A stretch of 64,000 nt of DNA from Chinchilla lanigera (Eukaryota > Chordata > Mammalia > Rodentia > Chinchillidae), in the NCBI RefSeq assembly GCF_000276665.1, contig NW_004955425.1, positions 26,701,408 to 26,765,407 on the forward strand, written 5' to 3'. Position numbers and translations under genes: made by a program. Each line of letters begins with the position of its first letter. The first letter of the stretch is position 1. Positions 1-13,416 of this stretch are shown in pieces. The notes beneath the pieces were generated by a model. That model was not told the DNA's origin. It saw only the letters and a program-made list of their open reading frames with translations, and ran no database searches.

Positions 1-1310
1 TTGATCTTTCACAAAGGAGTCAAAAACATACAGTGGATGAAAGACAGCCTCTTTAATAATAGGTGCTGGGAAAATTGGACAGAGAAGATCGAATGTAGAC
101 CCCTATCTCTCACCAGATACTAAACTAAAATCAAGATGGACCAAAGAACCAAACGCTGAAGTAAAAACAACCTGCTGGAAGATAAAGTAGGTAAAACTCT
201 TGAAGTCATAGGCATAGGCAAGGATTTTCTGAACAGAATCCCACTTTCATAAGAAATAATACCAAGAATCAACAAAAAGGAACATATCAGATTTAAAAAC
301 TCCTGCAGAGCAAAAGAAATAACCTGCACCGTAAAAAGACAAACTACAGAATTGAAGAAGAGTTTTTGCTCAGAGGACTAATATCTAGACTATAGAAAGA
401 ATTTTTAAAAAGTTAGATCCAGCCAAAATAAAAGACCTAATCAAAAACTGGGCAAGTGAAATGAATAAATACTTCACAGAAGAACTACAAATGGCCAATA
501 AATGCATGAAGAAATGTTCAGCACCACTGGCCATTGAATAAACACAAATTAAAACAACTTTTTACTCCAGAAGGAAAGGCCATCATCAGTGAAACAAATA
601 ACAAATGCTGACGAGGTTTCAGGGAGTTGGGGGAAATTGCGGAAGAAACCTTTCTACACTGTTGGTGGAAGTGTAAACTAGCGCAATCACTATGGAAACC
701 AATGTGAAGATTCCTCAAAGACCTAAAACTAGAACTTCCATTCAATCCAGCTATTCTCCTTCTAGGAATCCTCCCAAAAGTGTTTAAAACAACATATTAC
801 AGTGACTTATACATACCTACGTTTACAGCAGCACAATTCATAATAGCCAAATCTTGGAAGTGGTCTGTATGTCCATCAACGGGTGAATGGATAAAGACAA
901 TGTGGTATCTATGCACAATGGAGTACTACTCTGCATAGAGGAACTTTAGCTATATCAATACTACCTTATTTCTCTTTTTTTAAAAAGGATATATTTGAGT
1001 CATGTATACAAAAATAGATGCACTTCAAGATCATAAAGTTAAGTGAAATAAACACCTTTAAATATCACTTTAAATATCACAGGGTTTCTCTTATAGGAGA
1101 AACCCAAATTATAAATAAAGAGCAAAATAAAAGATAGATAATAAAAAGTAGGGAGAGAGATCTTTCTTAAGTAGGAAGGAAACCTAGAACTGGAGGGGGA
1201 TAAGGGAAAGGGGATGAAAAAAAGTTAAAATGTGTTATGTACAGGTGCCAACTTCCTACAGGAAACGTAAACACTATGTCTGCAAATGTGAATTTGCAGG
1301 ACACAAATTT
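1..1310 (+). mobile_element. LINE-1, 3' end of ORF2 and 3' UTR, cut by the window edge
   Basis: The sequence reads as a decayed L1 ORF2 3' end: the stretch near 30-90 (agacagcctctttaataata, then a gtgctgggaaaa-like block) and the blocks around 640-740 and 830-960 match the other L1 copies here at 15060-15960. It then runs into a 3' UTR with a purine-rich segment and aggtgccaacttcctacag. Many stops break the frame. The element sits in the terminal intron of ARHGEF28, antisense to it. The right border is approximate. Confidence 0.8.
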
Positions 1311-3507
1311 CAAAAAAAAAGAGTGTGTTGCATTCAGTGACAAGCAACTACAGAACCAGCTAGAACTCTCAGGGCACTGAACTCCTGTGCGGGATCCAAA
1401 GTCCACGGTCTCCTACACACCACAGCTGAAGAGCCTTCTTTCTGAAAACTGCGGGCAGCGGGGCCCTATCCATGCTGCAGGAGTTATGTCCCTCATTTTG
1501 CTGAAAAACAAGAATCAGATTCATTTCTCTGCCAGCTGAATAAGGTAGGAAATCAACCCAGGAATTTCAATGCTACATTTACTTACTGGTTCAGTGGAGG
1601 GGAAAACAGCTGTTGAAATTCTTAAGCATACAAGATGCAGTGTTTTCCCTTAAATCAGAAGAAGGCAAGCAATTAAATCAAACACACCCAAGCTCATTAG
1701 TTCTACCTGCTTTTTAATGGTAATTATGTTATTACCAGACTTTTAAAAATTGGCATCCAATTCTTTCTTTTAAAGGTCTACAAATAAGGGTTTTTTTTCC
1801 CCTTTTGATCAAGTTGATCAAGTTTCCCTTTTAACATCTCAAAATTGTGAGACGTTAAAGAACTTATAGGCTTATTCTATTTTGAGAGATTGATATCAGG
1901 GCAGCATAATTTATTTCTTTTTTTAAAACGAGAAAACATTAATTGTGCAGCTCTCATTTGTTTGAAATAACATTGGCTAGGAAACCAAACCATGAAATAT
2001 CTTTTCCAAGTATAGCCCTGAGTTTATGTCACTCAAAAATGATTATAGTTTTAAAAATACAGTGTAATATATAGAAAATAGGTCTTGTTCAAGAAAATTT
2101 CACAGCCTCAGGTATTCCTTTTAAATGTACAAGTGATTTACAGATCACTATATCACATTTCTGGTATTCAAACATTGGTTAGAATTGTACAATTAGAAAA
2201 GTAGACAGTTTACAGGAAAAAGGCAAAATTAGGATTTTAAGTTCCCGAAACAGCAATTAACAGAGAACATATACACCACAGGTAAACCACGCCACTCCCT
2301 GGAGGCCTCGTTTCATAAGGAAGTGATTTATGGTGGCCTTGTGAATACCAACGTCATCTGGAGCTTCTCTAGCTGTTTGTGTTTGTGTTTCCTAATGTGA
2401 GACCTCTGACCAACACCACAGCCTAAAGAGAGCTGGCTTATTTCCTGTTAATTACCTGACAGGTGATGCAAATTCCTAAGTTTGCACTTAAGACAGACCT
2501 CTTTCTTCTATAAACAACTCTGTCCAAGAAAGAACAATAACTTTATCATTCAGTTTGACTTCTCCCTAGTAACAGATGGTGAGCGAGGACATGTAGAGGA
2601 GCCTCCACTACTCCCTGAGAGACCAGCAGCCCTAGACCCTACCAGACTGCTGAGGGCCACCAAGCATATGGCCCTGAAGTGGCCTATATTACCAGGTAGA
2701 GTAGGAAGGTGTAGGCACAGTTGAGCTCAGTAGGTAAGATAGCCCACCAAGTTGCCAGAGAACCCTGTTTACAGACATGAAGGACATCACAGACCCCTGA
2801 GAGGAGCGCAGCTTCCAGATGTGGTGGCCAAGACAGGTTTCAGGGAGGAGAAAACATCTGAAGCAAGCTTGAAAACTCACCAGGATGCTGACAGGAAGAG
2901 AAGGCCTGGGATGGGAGTTCTTCCCAGTGGAGAGGGCCACCATTGCAAAGGGTAAAAACTGCTAGAAGGCATCAGGGAAGCAGGGTTGTCAAGTATGACC
3001 AAAATATGGGTGTGCACAGGTGAACCAAGAGGGAGGTGGTCTGGAGACAGGTGAGGGAGGATCTTGAACATGGATGTTTGTGAGTCTTAACTTTAGGAGG
3101 CTACTGGTGATCAGGACCCTTGCATGGCCCCATATTAACTTTACCCCTGACTTTCCTGTACACACTGCCACCCTGAAACGAGAGGCTGGTCCCCGAGCAG
3201 ACTGAGAAGGAGCAGTGTTCTCTCTGCTCTTTGCTTATCTAGAATGAACCCATATCTATTTAATAACATTTCTACCATCTTGATAGACACAGGTTTTTTT
3301 TGGTTACAGGACATTTCAGAATGAAAACTGGTTTGAGCTTCTTATCCATTCATTCTTCATTTAACACTGAGTGTCTAGTGCATGCTCTGCACTGGGCCAG
3401 GAACTAAACAAACCAAGTTGAGCTAGACCTGCTTTCAAGCTTAAGAAACTGACAGCACAGTCACTTTGAAAATCACTCCATGGTTTCTCGAATGTTAAGC
3501 AGGTACT
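1311..3507. other. Intron sequence, no gene or clear repeat seen
   Basis: AT-rich intron of ARHGEF28. I see no coding exon, RNA gene or repeat that I can name. The purine-rich part at about 2580-3080 may be an old decayed repeat. The stretch near 3340-3450 looks like a fragment of an ancient MIR/L2-type module. Confidence 0.5.
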
Positions 3508-3872
3508 GTTATGGTTTAGATCTAAAATGTCCCCCCCAAAGTGTCATGGGTATTAGAAGGTAATTGGATCATGGGGGTGCTGTACTCATCAGTGGATGAG
3601 TTCATAGTTGAATGTGCTATTTGGAGGTGAAGCTGGACTGGTGGCATAACCTGGAAGGGTATATTCTTGTCCCTGGCTACTTCCCTACCTCTCTGCTTCC
3701 TGACCTCCATGTGGTGAAGCGTTTTCCTCTTCCAGGCCCTTCCACCATGCTGTTTCTGCCTTAGCACCAACCAACCATGGACTGAGCCTGCTGAACCAGT
3801 GAGCCACAATAAAAATGTCTTTTAAATTGTAGGTGTTGGGTGTGTTGCCTCAGTGATGGGTAAGCTGATATC
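3508..3872 (+). mobile_element. Solo LTR, ERVL-MaLR-like
   Basis: The element opens tgttatggtttagatc, has a middle with ggtaattggatcatggggg, a Pu/Py-rich part with cctctctgcttcctgacc, a polyadenylation signal (cacaataaaaatgtc) and ends with the tgttgcctcagtgatgg block. This order is typical of mammalian MaLR LTRs. The copies at 54308-54692 and 50246-50690 share the layout. No internal retroviral genes are present. The subfamily is not determined. Confidence 0.6.
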
Positions 3873-4378
3873 CAGGTACCTATCCTTGTAGGAGTTTTAC
3901 TCCTATTTACCCAAGAGAAATGAAAACATCATGAACAAAATTCTCTGTGTAAGAATGTTCACTGCAGCAGTACTCATAATAGCTGAAACTGAAAAGCAAG
4001 TCACTGTCCATCAACAGAAAAGGTGAGTACACTACAGCAAACACCTCAACAGAAAAGTACCCAATAATATAAAGGAATCAGCCATGGATATAGGCAGCAA
4101 CACAGATGCCTCTCAAAAATAGCATGCTCAATAAACAATAAGCTGGATAAATAAATGGGAATTGATGCCATTTTATTCTGGAATAAAAAGTATTATCCTG
4201 AGATGATGGAAAGCACAGCACTGGCTGCTACTGGGGCTGGGGGTTGACTAGAAATGAGTACAAGGGTTTTTCTGGGGTGACAGCAATGCTCTGTGACTTG
4301 AGAGTCTATCAAACTGACTGGACAATAGGCTTGAGGCTGAGCATTTCCCTATATGTGACTCATACCTCAATATATAAA
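3873..4378 (+). mobile_element. Ancient LINE-1 3' end (L1M-like)
   Basis: Blocks typical of old L1 ends are in order: ttcactgcagcagtactcat, ccatcaacagaaaaggtgag, aatgggaattgatgcc-like decay, then the untranslated part with ctggggtgacagcaatg and cctcaatatataaaatgaac. It is heavily diverged and not coding. It lies directly behind the LTR at 3508-3872. Confidence 0.6.
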
Positions 4379-7300
4379 ATGAACTATATGGAGTATTGCA
4401 AAATGTAGAGGAAATCCAAAGGCAAAATGTTGTGGAAGGTGATGAAAATATCTACGGGGTTCATTGGGCCAGCTGAGTGGGTCTGAAGAGATTCTGGGGG
4501 GAAAAAAATGACACAAAACTAGCCCTGAAAGAGAAGTAAGAGATGACTGGGAGCGAGAGGGAGGAAAGGATAGAGGACAGGACATTCCTGACAGAAGAGA
4601 CATATAAATGAGTACGGGGCTGTTGCTGTCTAACAACTGGGAGAATGTCTTATGGACGGACGGCAGGTGAGAAGGGAGGGAGTGTGCAGGAAGAGACTGA
4701 GCAACTGGAAGCCACACCTTGCCTCCAGGCCCGGGCATGCATCCTCCTGGGCTTCGTCAGAGGTGGTCGACTTCCAGCACATGGAGAGTTTGAATAAGTC
4801 CAGGAAAGCTGACCCAGAAAACCCCTGAGAGGATTGGACACCAACCCTGTCCACAGGCCCCCATGCTGGCCTGTGGGCTAAACAAAGCTGTATCTGAAAT
4901 TCATTGTGTTGAATTTGGGTTTCAAAACGCAATCCATGTGGTAAATTGTGCTGGGATATGTCACTTTGATTTCAACTGTTCCCAAGGAAGAAAAGCGTAT
5001 TTGAAGGGTGAGCCACATGCAATGCACTGATTTCAATACCCACTGACATCAATAGTTTCAAAGTGGGTTGCAAAAAATAGTAGTCCTATAAGATGTTAGG
5101 CTTGAAGATGCTGCAATTGCCACTTTCAGAGATTTATAGAGTACATCCGCACAAAAAAAGGGTAGAAAAAGCCACACAGTCCCCGAATCAGCATTATCTG
5201 CTCATGGGAACTTTTCAAATCATTTAAAACCTAATAGCAGCCAGTCGAATCATGGAACATTGTTTTGAGATGTGACGACTTATACCCAAATGAGGCATAA
5301 CAAGTCTTTCTGGTCACCACGGCAACCACACTGGAAGCTGCCCAGTGGCTCAAGTGACTGAACGCACTTCCTAATAATTTACTCCTCTCTCACAACAAGG
5401 TAAGGTATAACAGTATCAGTGATAACAGGAAGTATGCTTTTAAATGCTAAAAAAATTTAAGAATTGTACATGTATCATTTTATGTAATCTTTATGCTATG
5501 CAAAAAGTAGATTTTATAAGAAGTCCAATCTTACAGATTACTGAGATATACCAAGTTGAAACACCTGCTTAAAATTTCACAGATAATAAGTGACAGAGTT
5601 GGAATCTGAACCCTGGCATAATTCCCAAGCCTGCTGTCTTAATCACTGATCCAGTCTGTCATCCCCATTGTCCATTATTAATTGAGTGGTTCCTCCATAC
5701 ATTCATCTTTTCATCCATTCCCTTGTTAGTTCACTCAAATCCCTCATGTAAAAGTGAGTGAATGATAAATGCACATGAAATTTACTACACTGGAAAACCA
5801 TGTTTGGAGTCTATTTTTCCTGACACTTTATTGTAGTGGTTGGTGGGAAATTCTTTATTTTCTCATCTTTGAATGGCAGGGAAAATCACATCACCTGTTT
5901 TCTTCACAAGAACACATCTGGTCTGATTTGGTTCTTGGTCATTCCACACAAAAATAAGCAGAAACCTAAGCAAGTCTCAAACCTAGTGTTTTTCCTAGGT
6001 CAGTGCTGACTCGGTCATGTAATCAAGTGCTTTGTGAAACACATTTTCTGGAATTTTCCTGAACTATATACCCTCAAAGTTAGTCAATGGTCCCTCTAAA
6101 AAATCTAAAAATAATAATCACCACAAGTGATATTATAAGCTTGTTTGATAAAGTAAGTCTTGTAAGCCCACTTTGATTCATAAAAAGAAAAATTCTATTG
6201 TGTCCCTCTCCTAACCCTTTAGGCATGGGGGAGGGCAGGTACCGGATATGCTAGGTAGTAGACACAAAACTGAATCTGACAAGTATATCTGCCATATCTA
6301 CAAACTGATATGTCTACATCTGTTATCTGAAAAAACATAAACAGAAAATATTTTTAATTTGCTGGCAGCAGCATATAAGAAAAAAATACTTGTATTTTTT
6401 TACCAGGACCAATGATCACTTTTACCAGTAGGAAACTTTGAAGCTATTTTTTCCCAGCATTTTGTTTGTTCCCAGGCAACACAGTTGAGATTTCAGCTTT
6501 TCTCCCCCTATGTTCACTAAGATAAACAGCTCATAGCCTGTCCAGAGCAGAGGGAGCCCAAGAAGACAAATTTAGCATCTGACATTTCAGAATGCTTTAC
6601 CTTGGACTTCTGGTTTATCACAAAATAGCTTAAAAACATTTTAAGCCCAACCAGGTAAGCAGCTGAGTACCTTAGCAGGAAGCTAAACAGCGCTTTGCAG
6701 TAGGGTCCCACCCTTCTTTCAAGGTGGGTTTGGTTCCAGACCACAGTCCCAAGAGAGACATTAATATGCAACTGTACTTTCTCATATTGGAGCCCAAATG
6801 CAAAATATGGCCTCGTTACTACATGCTGACTAACAGACCATCACATTTTGGCCAAAATGTTCATTATACTTTTTTTCCCCTCTTCCTTCCAATCTACAAG
6901 CTGATGAAGTAGTTTGCATATGCAAAACTTTGTGAGTGTATTTTAGGGCTCAGCCGAACAGAAGCATCAGTATCTAAAAATATAAGATGAGCTCCACTTG
7001 TGTCTATCATGCCAATCTGGACAAATTAACAAGAAATCAAAAATAGCACACCTTGCTGGGAGGGATGAGTTCAAGAGCCAGAAGTTTAACCTACTCCTTG
7101 GAAGTAAAACAGCTTTGAAAACCTTTAGCTATTTTTTTAAAGAGGGCTCAATTTTAATCAGACAGAATATATATTGAGCTTCTATATTCTTGTTTTAAGA
7201 ACATTCCAAAAACAACCGTAAGAAAATGAATAAAGATAACACCCAAATATACATATATCCAAGATTTAGCTTTTTTAATTTTAAGAATATCAAACAGCTC

Positions 7301-9479
7301 CATATTCACTATGCTCAAATTATAAAAAAAGAAAAAAAATCTATCTTAGCTAAACAGTGAGCTTCAATTCTGAAATGACAAGAATACAAGCTTGAGACCC
7401 TGAACACACAGATTCCAGAAGCTTTAGGCAAAGCCAAGTATGCAAAGTCTCCCTGACTCCTAATATCACACCATCCCATCTTGCGCCATCTGCCGCTAAC
7501 AAATGTCAGTGTATTCCCAGGATGGAAATATGCCTCATTTCTGAATCATTTCTGCAAAGACTCCCCAAGATATGGACTCTGGAGCATGATTGCCCTGAAA
7601 TCAGAGGAAAACACAATCTATAGCCTTCTTTCAGTAATCCGGAAGAATCAAAAATTCCATTCTAAATGATCATAGTCTAGAATGGATACAGCTAAGACTT
7701 ATAGATTCCTATCCTGACAGCCCCATGAAGGGTTAAAAAGGAACTTCAAAACTCATAATCCACAAGAAGGTACTGAGGTTTCTGAGGTCACATTAGAAAA
7801 CAACATAAAACCACCTCTTCGTTTGGGGCTTCACATGACGATGTCTTCAAGCACACAATTTCTGTCCTTGGTTTCTGGTAGATTTATGAAACTCCGAGTG
7901 CAAGGTCCTTACTGCCATGTTACAACATCCTGTGTGATTAATTGATTGCAAATCACCACACAGGGTGCCAAGATCACTGGTAGAAAGCAGATCATTAAAT
8001 AAAATTAAAACTCTGCCAACGCTTGGCTTGTAATGCTTCTTGTTTCTTCCAAGGCTTTATAGCTCCATTGCTTAAAAAAAAAAAAGGACCTCAAACTCAC
8101 CAGAGAAGCAGAATCTCTTACCTTCTACTGGATGCCATACAGTCTATTTTCAATACAAACATCCAGCTTGTTATGTTTTAGGATGAAAAAGCTGTAGTGT
8201 AATAAAATTTGCACAGAGAGAATCAGGAAGAAAGAGCATGAAAAAAATTAGATTTCAACAGCTTTTCTGTGAAATTACTCCACAAAAGGCTCAGAGTCCT
8301 ATGCAACGTAATACAAACCTTTGAAAGTCTACTTTTTGCTTTGGTAACTCTTAAAATCAAGCATTAACATTTCAAGTTAAATTGAATTAACATCTTACCC
8401 TCAAAGAGAACGGACACCCTGGCTCTTTATCCACGTAAACTCTGTGTTGATTTGTCATTGCAAATTAACATCTCCACAGATCAAAACTAAGGCCCAGGCT
8501 TATTTACTGTCTGGACCAAGGTCTGATCAGAACAATTCTACCTACTTAGTCAACTTTGTCTGAGAAGTGATGGACCAGGAATGTAAGTGTGTTTCAGTCC
8601 ATTAGTCTAGGGTAAAGTAAAGAATGTTATTTCTGAAGATATCACCATACTTAATTTTTTAAATTGCTCTAATAAATACGTAATATTTCAGGCAATATTT
8701 TATGGCTGGCAAGTAGGTCATGCCAAGGAAATTGGTTTACACTGTAGGACTATTTAACTAAACAAGTACTAATTGTTCTGCCTGGGGAGATACAGTGGAC
8801 TGTAAAATAGGATTTAGCAGAAGAAAAAGGGTTTAAGAACATGTTTCATTGATGTCAAGCTAGCCACCCATGCTTAATTTACTGGTGTTCAAGATAGTTT
8901 ATGTTTAAAAAAAATACCCCAGTGAACAGATAAGCTGACTAATTGTTATTGATATAACAATTACATGGTAAATCATGTATGTGTCTTCTCCCTAAAATGA
9001 CAGTAATAGATTCATTTCTACAAGTTTAGGCTAACATAAAGCATTTTATGGAAAACACATTTGAACTTGTTTTCATTTGCTACACATGGCCATATGGCAG
9101 CTATGTGTTCAGTGTTCTAAATGGAAAAATAGATGCTCTCTAGAGTTGGACAAAGAATTTTTATACTAAACTGCTACATGGTCCTATATAAACAGATTTA
9201 TTTCAACATCAGCTAGAAATATTCTATAATTTTAAAAAGAATAGAGTAAGATATCAAAGGGAAGTAATCTTACAGTTACTTACACATTTGAAGAATGCCC
9301 TGGAGTGATGTAAATTTATCATACAGAAAGTTCTGAAGCTCTAGGTCCAGTTAGCCCAAGACATCCATCGTTCCTGCCTGTATTAATCACGATCCCTACC
9401 CCTCAGTCCTGATATCCTTTCTCAACCTCTTTCAATGTGTGGCTCAAGCTCATGGTTGCTTTCATTTCTGCCAAAGAGT
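4379..9479. other. Intron sequence, mostly unique
   Basis: About 5 kb of AT-rich intron. Apart from the MIR fragment at 5470-5660 I recognise no repeat, exon or RNA gene. A perfect 18-bp palindrome lies at 6843-6860. The low density of recognisable repeats would fit conserved non-coding sequence, but that cannot be decided from one sequence. Confidence 0.5.
5470..5660 (-). repeat. MIR SINE fragment
   Basis: Read on the plus strand it follows the reverse complement of the MIR consensus: tttacgtaatctttat-like start, cttacagattactgag, then agtgacagagttggaatctg, gaaccctggc and a decayed tRNA-like end. Old and diverged. Confidence 0.6.
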
Positions 9480-9660
9480 CTGGACCTTGATTCTTTCATT
9501 CATTTCATAAATACTTATCAGATGTGTGCTATACGCCAGACATTGTACTTGGCGCATGAGACAGAGGAATTAACAAAAAAGACACATGTAATACTCCACT
9601 CCGACCCCTGCCTCACTAGAGGCAGACAGACATTACATAAATTACTGTACATGTTGTTAA
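9480..9660. repeat. Ancient MIR/L2-type fragment
   Basis: The stretch tcattcatttcataaatact, gtgtgctatacgccagacat, then ggcagacagacattac follows the module (ataaatattta-tgagc, gtgccaggcac, agacagac) that is widespread in mammalian MIR/L2-type repeats. The family is not settled. Confidence 0.4.
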
Positions 9661-9970
9661 TTCAAATTAAAAGAGCTAATAAGAGTTGCTTCCTGGTGAT
9701 TCTGAAGCTTATTTTTATCAGTTTATCCAGGACTAACAATAACAAATTATTACAATCAAACTTAAGGATATTAAGACATAAACCAGAACGGAATTTTTAA
9801 TTTAAAGGGAGAAATGGTTTACACCAGAATACTTCTCTTAGTTGTTCCTGATGTTTTCTCTCTATTGGAGAGTCCACTCAGGGAACCAAGCATGATGAGT
9901 TTCTCTCAGGGCATGTTCCTATCATGCAGCCAGGAAGGTTGGGTGGGCCATAGATACAGAAGCCCTTCCT

Positions 9971-10005
9971 CACTTCATAGCCTTTTTGGCTAAGATCAAG
10001 TGCAT
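9971..10005 (+). pseudogene. U2 snRNA 5' fragment
   Basis: The core ctttttggctaagatcaagt matches the 5' end of U2 snRNA (cttttggctaagatcaagtg) with one extra T, and the bases before it (cacttcatag) resemble its first bases. Homology stops after about 33 nt, well short of the branch-point recognition region, so this is a truncated copy, not a gene. Such fragments usually arise by LINE-1-mediated retrotransposition. Confidence 0.65.
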
Positions 10006-11113
10006 GGGTGTGGCAGCCCTCTGTCCCAAGTTAGACCTGTAGTTCTGTCAGGATAACTCACATTTCGGTATTTGTGTTTGATTCTAAAAATGGGGTTGAC
10101 TTATTCCACCACAGGGGGAACAAAGGGAAGCAAAATGCCCTGCTTTGAGGGTTTCTTCCCAGGCAGAATCTGGTGGAATGACAACTGCTTCCTCTGAGAC
10201 CAGTACTGGAAGATAGCTACCCCTTGTGCAGTACACTAATGTATTTTCATGCTGAAGTAAAGTTTCACCAATTTATAGCTTGGGTTTTTAAAAACCACGT
10301 TTTAAGCTATCGGCTTTCTAATGACTTTTAGAGGACAATTTCAGGATGAAGTATTTCCAGAATGTAGAAAGGAAGCTGATGTTCACGGGATCCCCAGGCA
10401 TTGTTCTTACTACCATTCAACCCTTCCGTTCTGTACAGATGGGGAAACTAAGACTTAGGGAGCCCACAGCACCGAGGACTGAGGTCCTTAAACTCAACCC
10501 AGTACTCCAAGGCCGCAGCACAGGGGCTTGTGTCAGCCTCGCTGCTTCAGAATCACCCAAGGAGAACGTGAGGGGCACAGACAGACAGGCTCTGGCCTAC
10601 TCTGATTTGGAGCAAATCTCTGAACAGAGGAATCTGGCCTTTTGTTTCATGACGTGTAATATCCTGCAACATAGCCAGCTATAGTAACCACGATTCTGGC
10701 AAAACAAATCCCATCTATGCATGTTACTTCCATTAGCTTCCTGGCTGGAGGTGGCCCCCTCAACACCACCGCCACAGGATTTGGGGAGCGGAATTTGGGA
10801 GAAAGATCCCTCTAAGTGTCAAATCACTGGCCTTAAACTCCATCTGATACATCTAACTATATCTTTCTGAAATCATGTTTTCCCTGAATGAAAAGTGAAA
10901 GAGAGGAAGTTGCCTTATGTGAAAAAGACAGTAAAGAACAAATGAATCACAAATTCAAATGTGCTTTTGAATAGCATTAAATGCCCTATAACATTTAATT
11001 ACTAGTTCACCACAAGGTGAACTAATTTGGGTAAACTTTCCAAACCAGGAGGCATGTAACCTTCATCATCCTTCAAAGTAAGAAAGAAAAAAGAAAAGCA
11101 TGGAAACTAATAT

Positions 11114-11328
11114 CTAGGGTAGGCAAACTCATCACCTGTTTTTATAAAAAAAAAGTTTTATTGAAACATAGCTGAGCACATTCTTTATGCATTGTCAATA
11201 GCTGCGTTTAAGATATAATAGCAGATTGGCAATGTTGACCAGCTGCAACAAAGATCTGATTGTTCACAAAAACTAAAATATTTCCTGAATAACCCTGTAA
11301 GAAAAAATTTACCAACTTCTGAACTAGA
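11114..11328 (+). mobile_element. hAT-Charlie DNA transposon fossil
   Basis: The sequence begins aggcaaactcatcacctg, runs through gttttattgaaacatagctg, attgtcaatagctgcgttt and ctaaaatatttcctgaat, and ends accaacttctgaact. These are the ordered blocks of the common mammalian non-autonomous hAT repeats (MER5/Charlie type). No transposase frame remains. Confidence 0.65.
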
Positions 11329-11649
11329 GGGGCATAGCCTTGGGCAATATAAAACAACCATCATCAAGCTGAATACTCCATGTTTTAAGAAAGTTCTAAA
11401 AATAGAATTTTCATGGTAGGATGGGGATAGAAGAGAGAGAAGACAGTTCCCAGATCCTGACACATGGGGGATGTGGTGCTTCCTGTGCTGGTATGGGACC
11501 ATCGCCCTGCAAGTCACTGTGACTGCTGGGAGCATGTTTTATCTTTCAGGTATGTTACATAATGGTGATAAACAGCTTCGCTTCCAAGCCCAATCCTTAG
11601 TCACACTGAGAATAAAGCCATATCTCTGTAGAGATCAAATGTACCCTAG

Positions 11650-11652
<3 letters not shown>

Positions 11653-11694
<42 letters not shown>
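11653..11694. repeat. (TG)n microsatellite
   Basis: About 21 uninterrupted TG units. It lies in the terminal intron. Long enough to be polymorphic and able to form Z-DNA. Confidence 0.95.
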
Positions 11695-11696
<2 letters not shown>

Positions 11697-12689
11697 TTTT
11701 TAAGCTAAGGATGACCAAAGTTCAGGCCTGGCCTCTGGAACTATTCATACTAAGTGGATCCCTACTTCACCAGCTTGTCCAAAGCAAATTGGAACCCAGG
11801 GCAGGATGAACAGGCAGCCACATGGCTGGCTCATTGCCTCTGAATCCTCCCACCTGCCAGGCTTGCTCTCCTGCTGTGGACCGGGTTCCATGTGCTAAGG
11901 TGGATGGCTCTGGCCCAGTTGGCTCACACAGCCATCCTGCCCCCGGAGAATATGCAATCAGGAAGTTGGCAGCAAGCACGCGTGGCTCACCAAGCTCTAT
12001 GAGCAAATGTCATGTTTCCTTTTCCTGGTACAAATTCTCCAAAAGGCTAAAGTCAAACAGCTACATTTGTCAATGAGGAAGATTAAAAGGAAGGCTTTGA
12101 ACCTAATTCTTTATACTTTTGTCATGATGTAGATTTTCCAGAGAAAGCAATATTAGATTTCCTTTAAAATGTCTAAAGTGATAGGATGCTTAAAGAATGA
12201 AACAGAACTGCCCAGTGGTTTTTCAATTCTAACTTCTTCAAACTCCTTCAGATATAACTGGATAATAATTTAATGTCCTGATGAATATCCTCAACCCTTC
12301 AGTTTGTGTTTCATCTTACCAGTCTAAAACAGAGGTATCTAATATTCCTCATATTCATAGAGCTCACAATTTCCAAGGCCTATGGCAGGTTTAAGTCTCC
12401 TATTTAGGGCATGTAAGTTGAAAATGAGCCTACAAAGATTTTCTGTCCTAACTTCTCTGTGTTGATATAGGCCTAATACCACAGATAACTGTAGCTGTAA
12501 CCCTGAAGATATACATGTCGCAATTTTAGTTATTCAACTTTTTTAAAACAATGTTCAATAACTGCCCTAACCAAAGCAAAAAACAAACAATATACATAAA
12601 TTATAGTCCAACTTTTGCACTTTAAAAAATATTAAGGCTTTCATGACACCTAAAGCTATCACAGGGAGCAAAATAATCATTTTATTCCT

Positions 12690-13050
12690 TGTTAAGGGCA
12701 GGATCCTGCGCCCTGAAAGCTCACATGTTGAAGTCCTAACCCCAATACCTCCGAATGCATTTGGTACTGGACCTTTAAAAGAGGGAGGTTAAATGAGGTC
12801 ATCAGCATAGGCCCTGATGCGCTATGACTGGTTTCCTCACAAGAAGAATTGCTTAGGACACAGAGGTAAAACCGTGACGACACAAAGAGAAGATATTCTC
12901 TACAAGTCAAGGGGCAAGGTGCTCCAAAGAAACTAACCATCCCAACACCATCTCAGACTTCCAGCCTCAGGAACCACCAGGCAGCACATTTCTGCTGTGT
13001 AAAACACCGGCCTGAGGCACTCTGTCACGGAGCCCCAGGAGGCTTCTGAA
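12690..13050 (+). mobile_element. MLT1-type MaLR LTR
   Basis: The ordered blocks acatgttgaagtcctaaccc, ggttaaatgaggtcatcag, gcgctatgactggtttcctc, aagaagaattgcttaggaca, agattctct-like decay and agacttccagcctcagg follow the MLT1 LTR consensus. Only the LTR is present; there are no internal genes. Old, diverged about as expected for a shared mammalian insertion. Confidence 0.7.
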
Positions 13051-13290
13051 ACCCCCTCTTCAGATACACCTTCATGCTGAAGTTTATGGAATCTAATGCT
13101 AATTTCATTTTATGGGAAATTGCCTAAAAGACTTTGGCAAACCTTCTTTTCCCACACAAATAAGTTGCCAATTTCTGAATCATGTAATATTTTTTAAAAA
13201 CAGCAGAATTTACCATATTTTTGCTTCTTACAGACTGTTATGTAAATACTAACTATAGCATAGCTTTTAATTTGGAAATGTTCTATGTAA

Positions 13291-13352
13291 AAGGAAGGAA
13301 GGGAGGAAGGAAGGAAGGAAGGAAAGGAGAGAAGGAAGGGGAAGGGAAAGGA

Positions 13353-13416
<64 letters not shown>

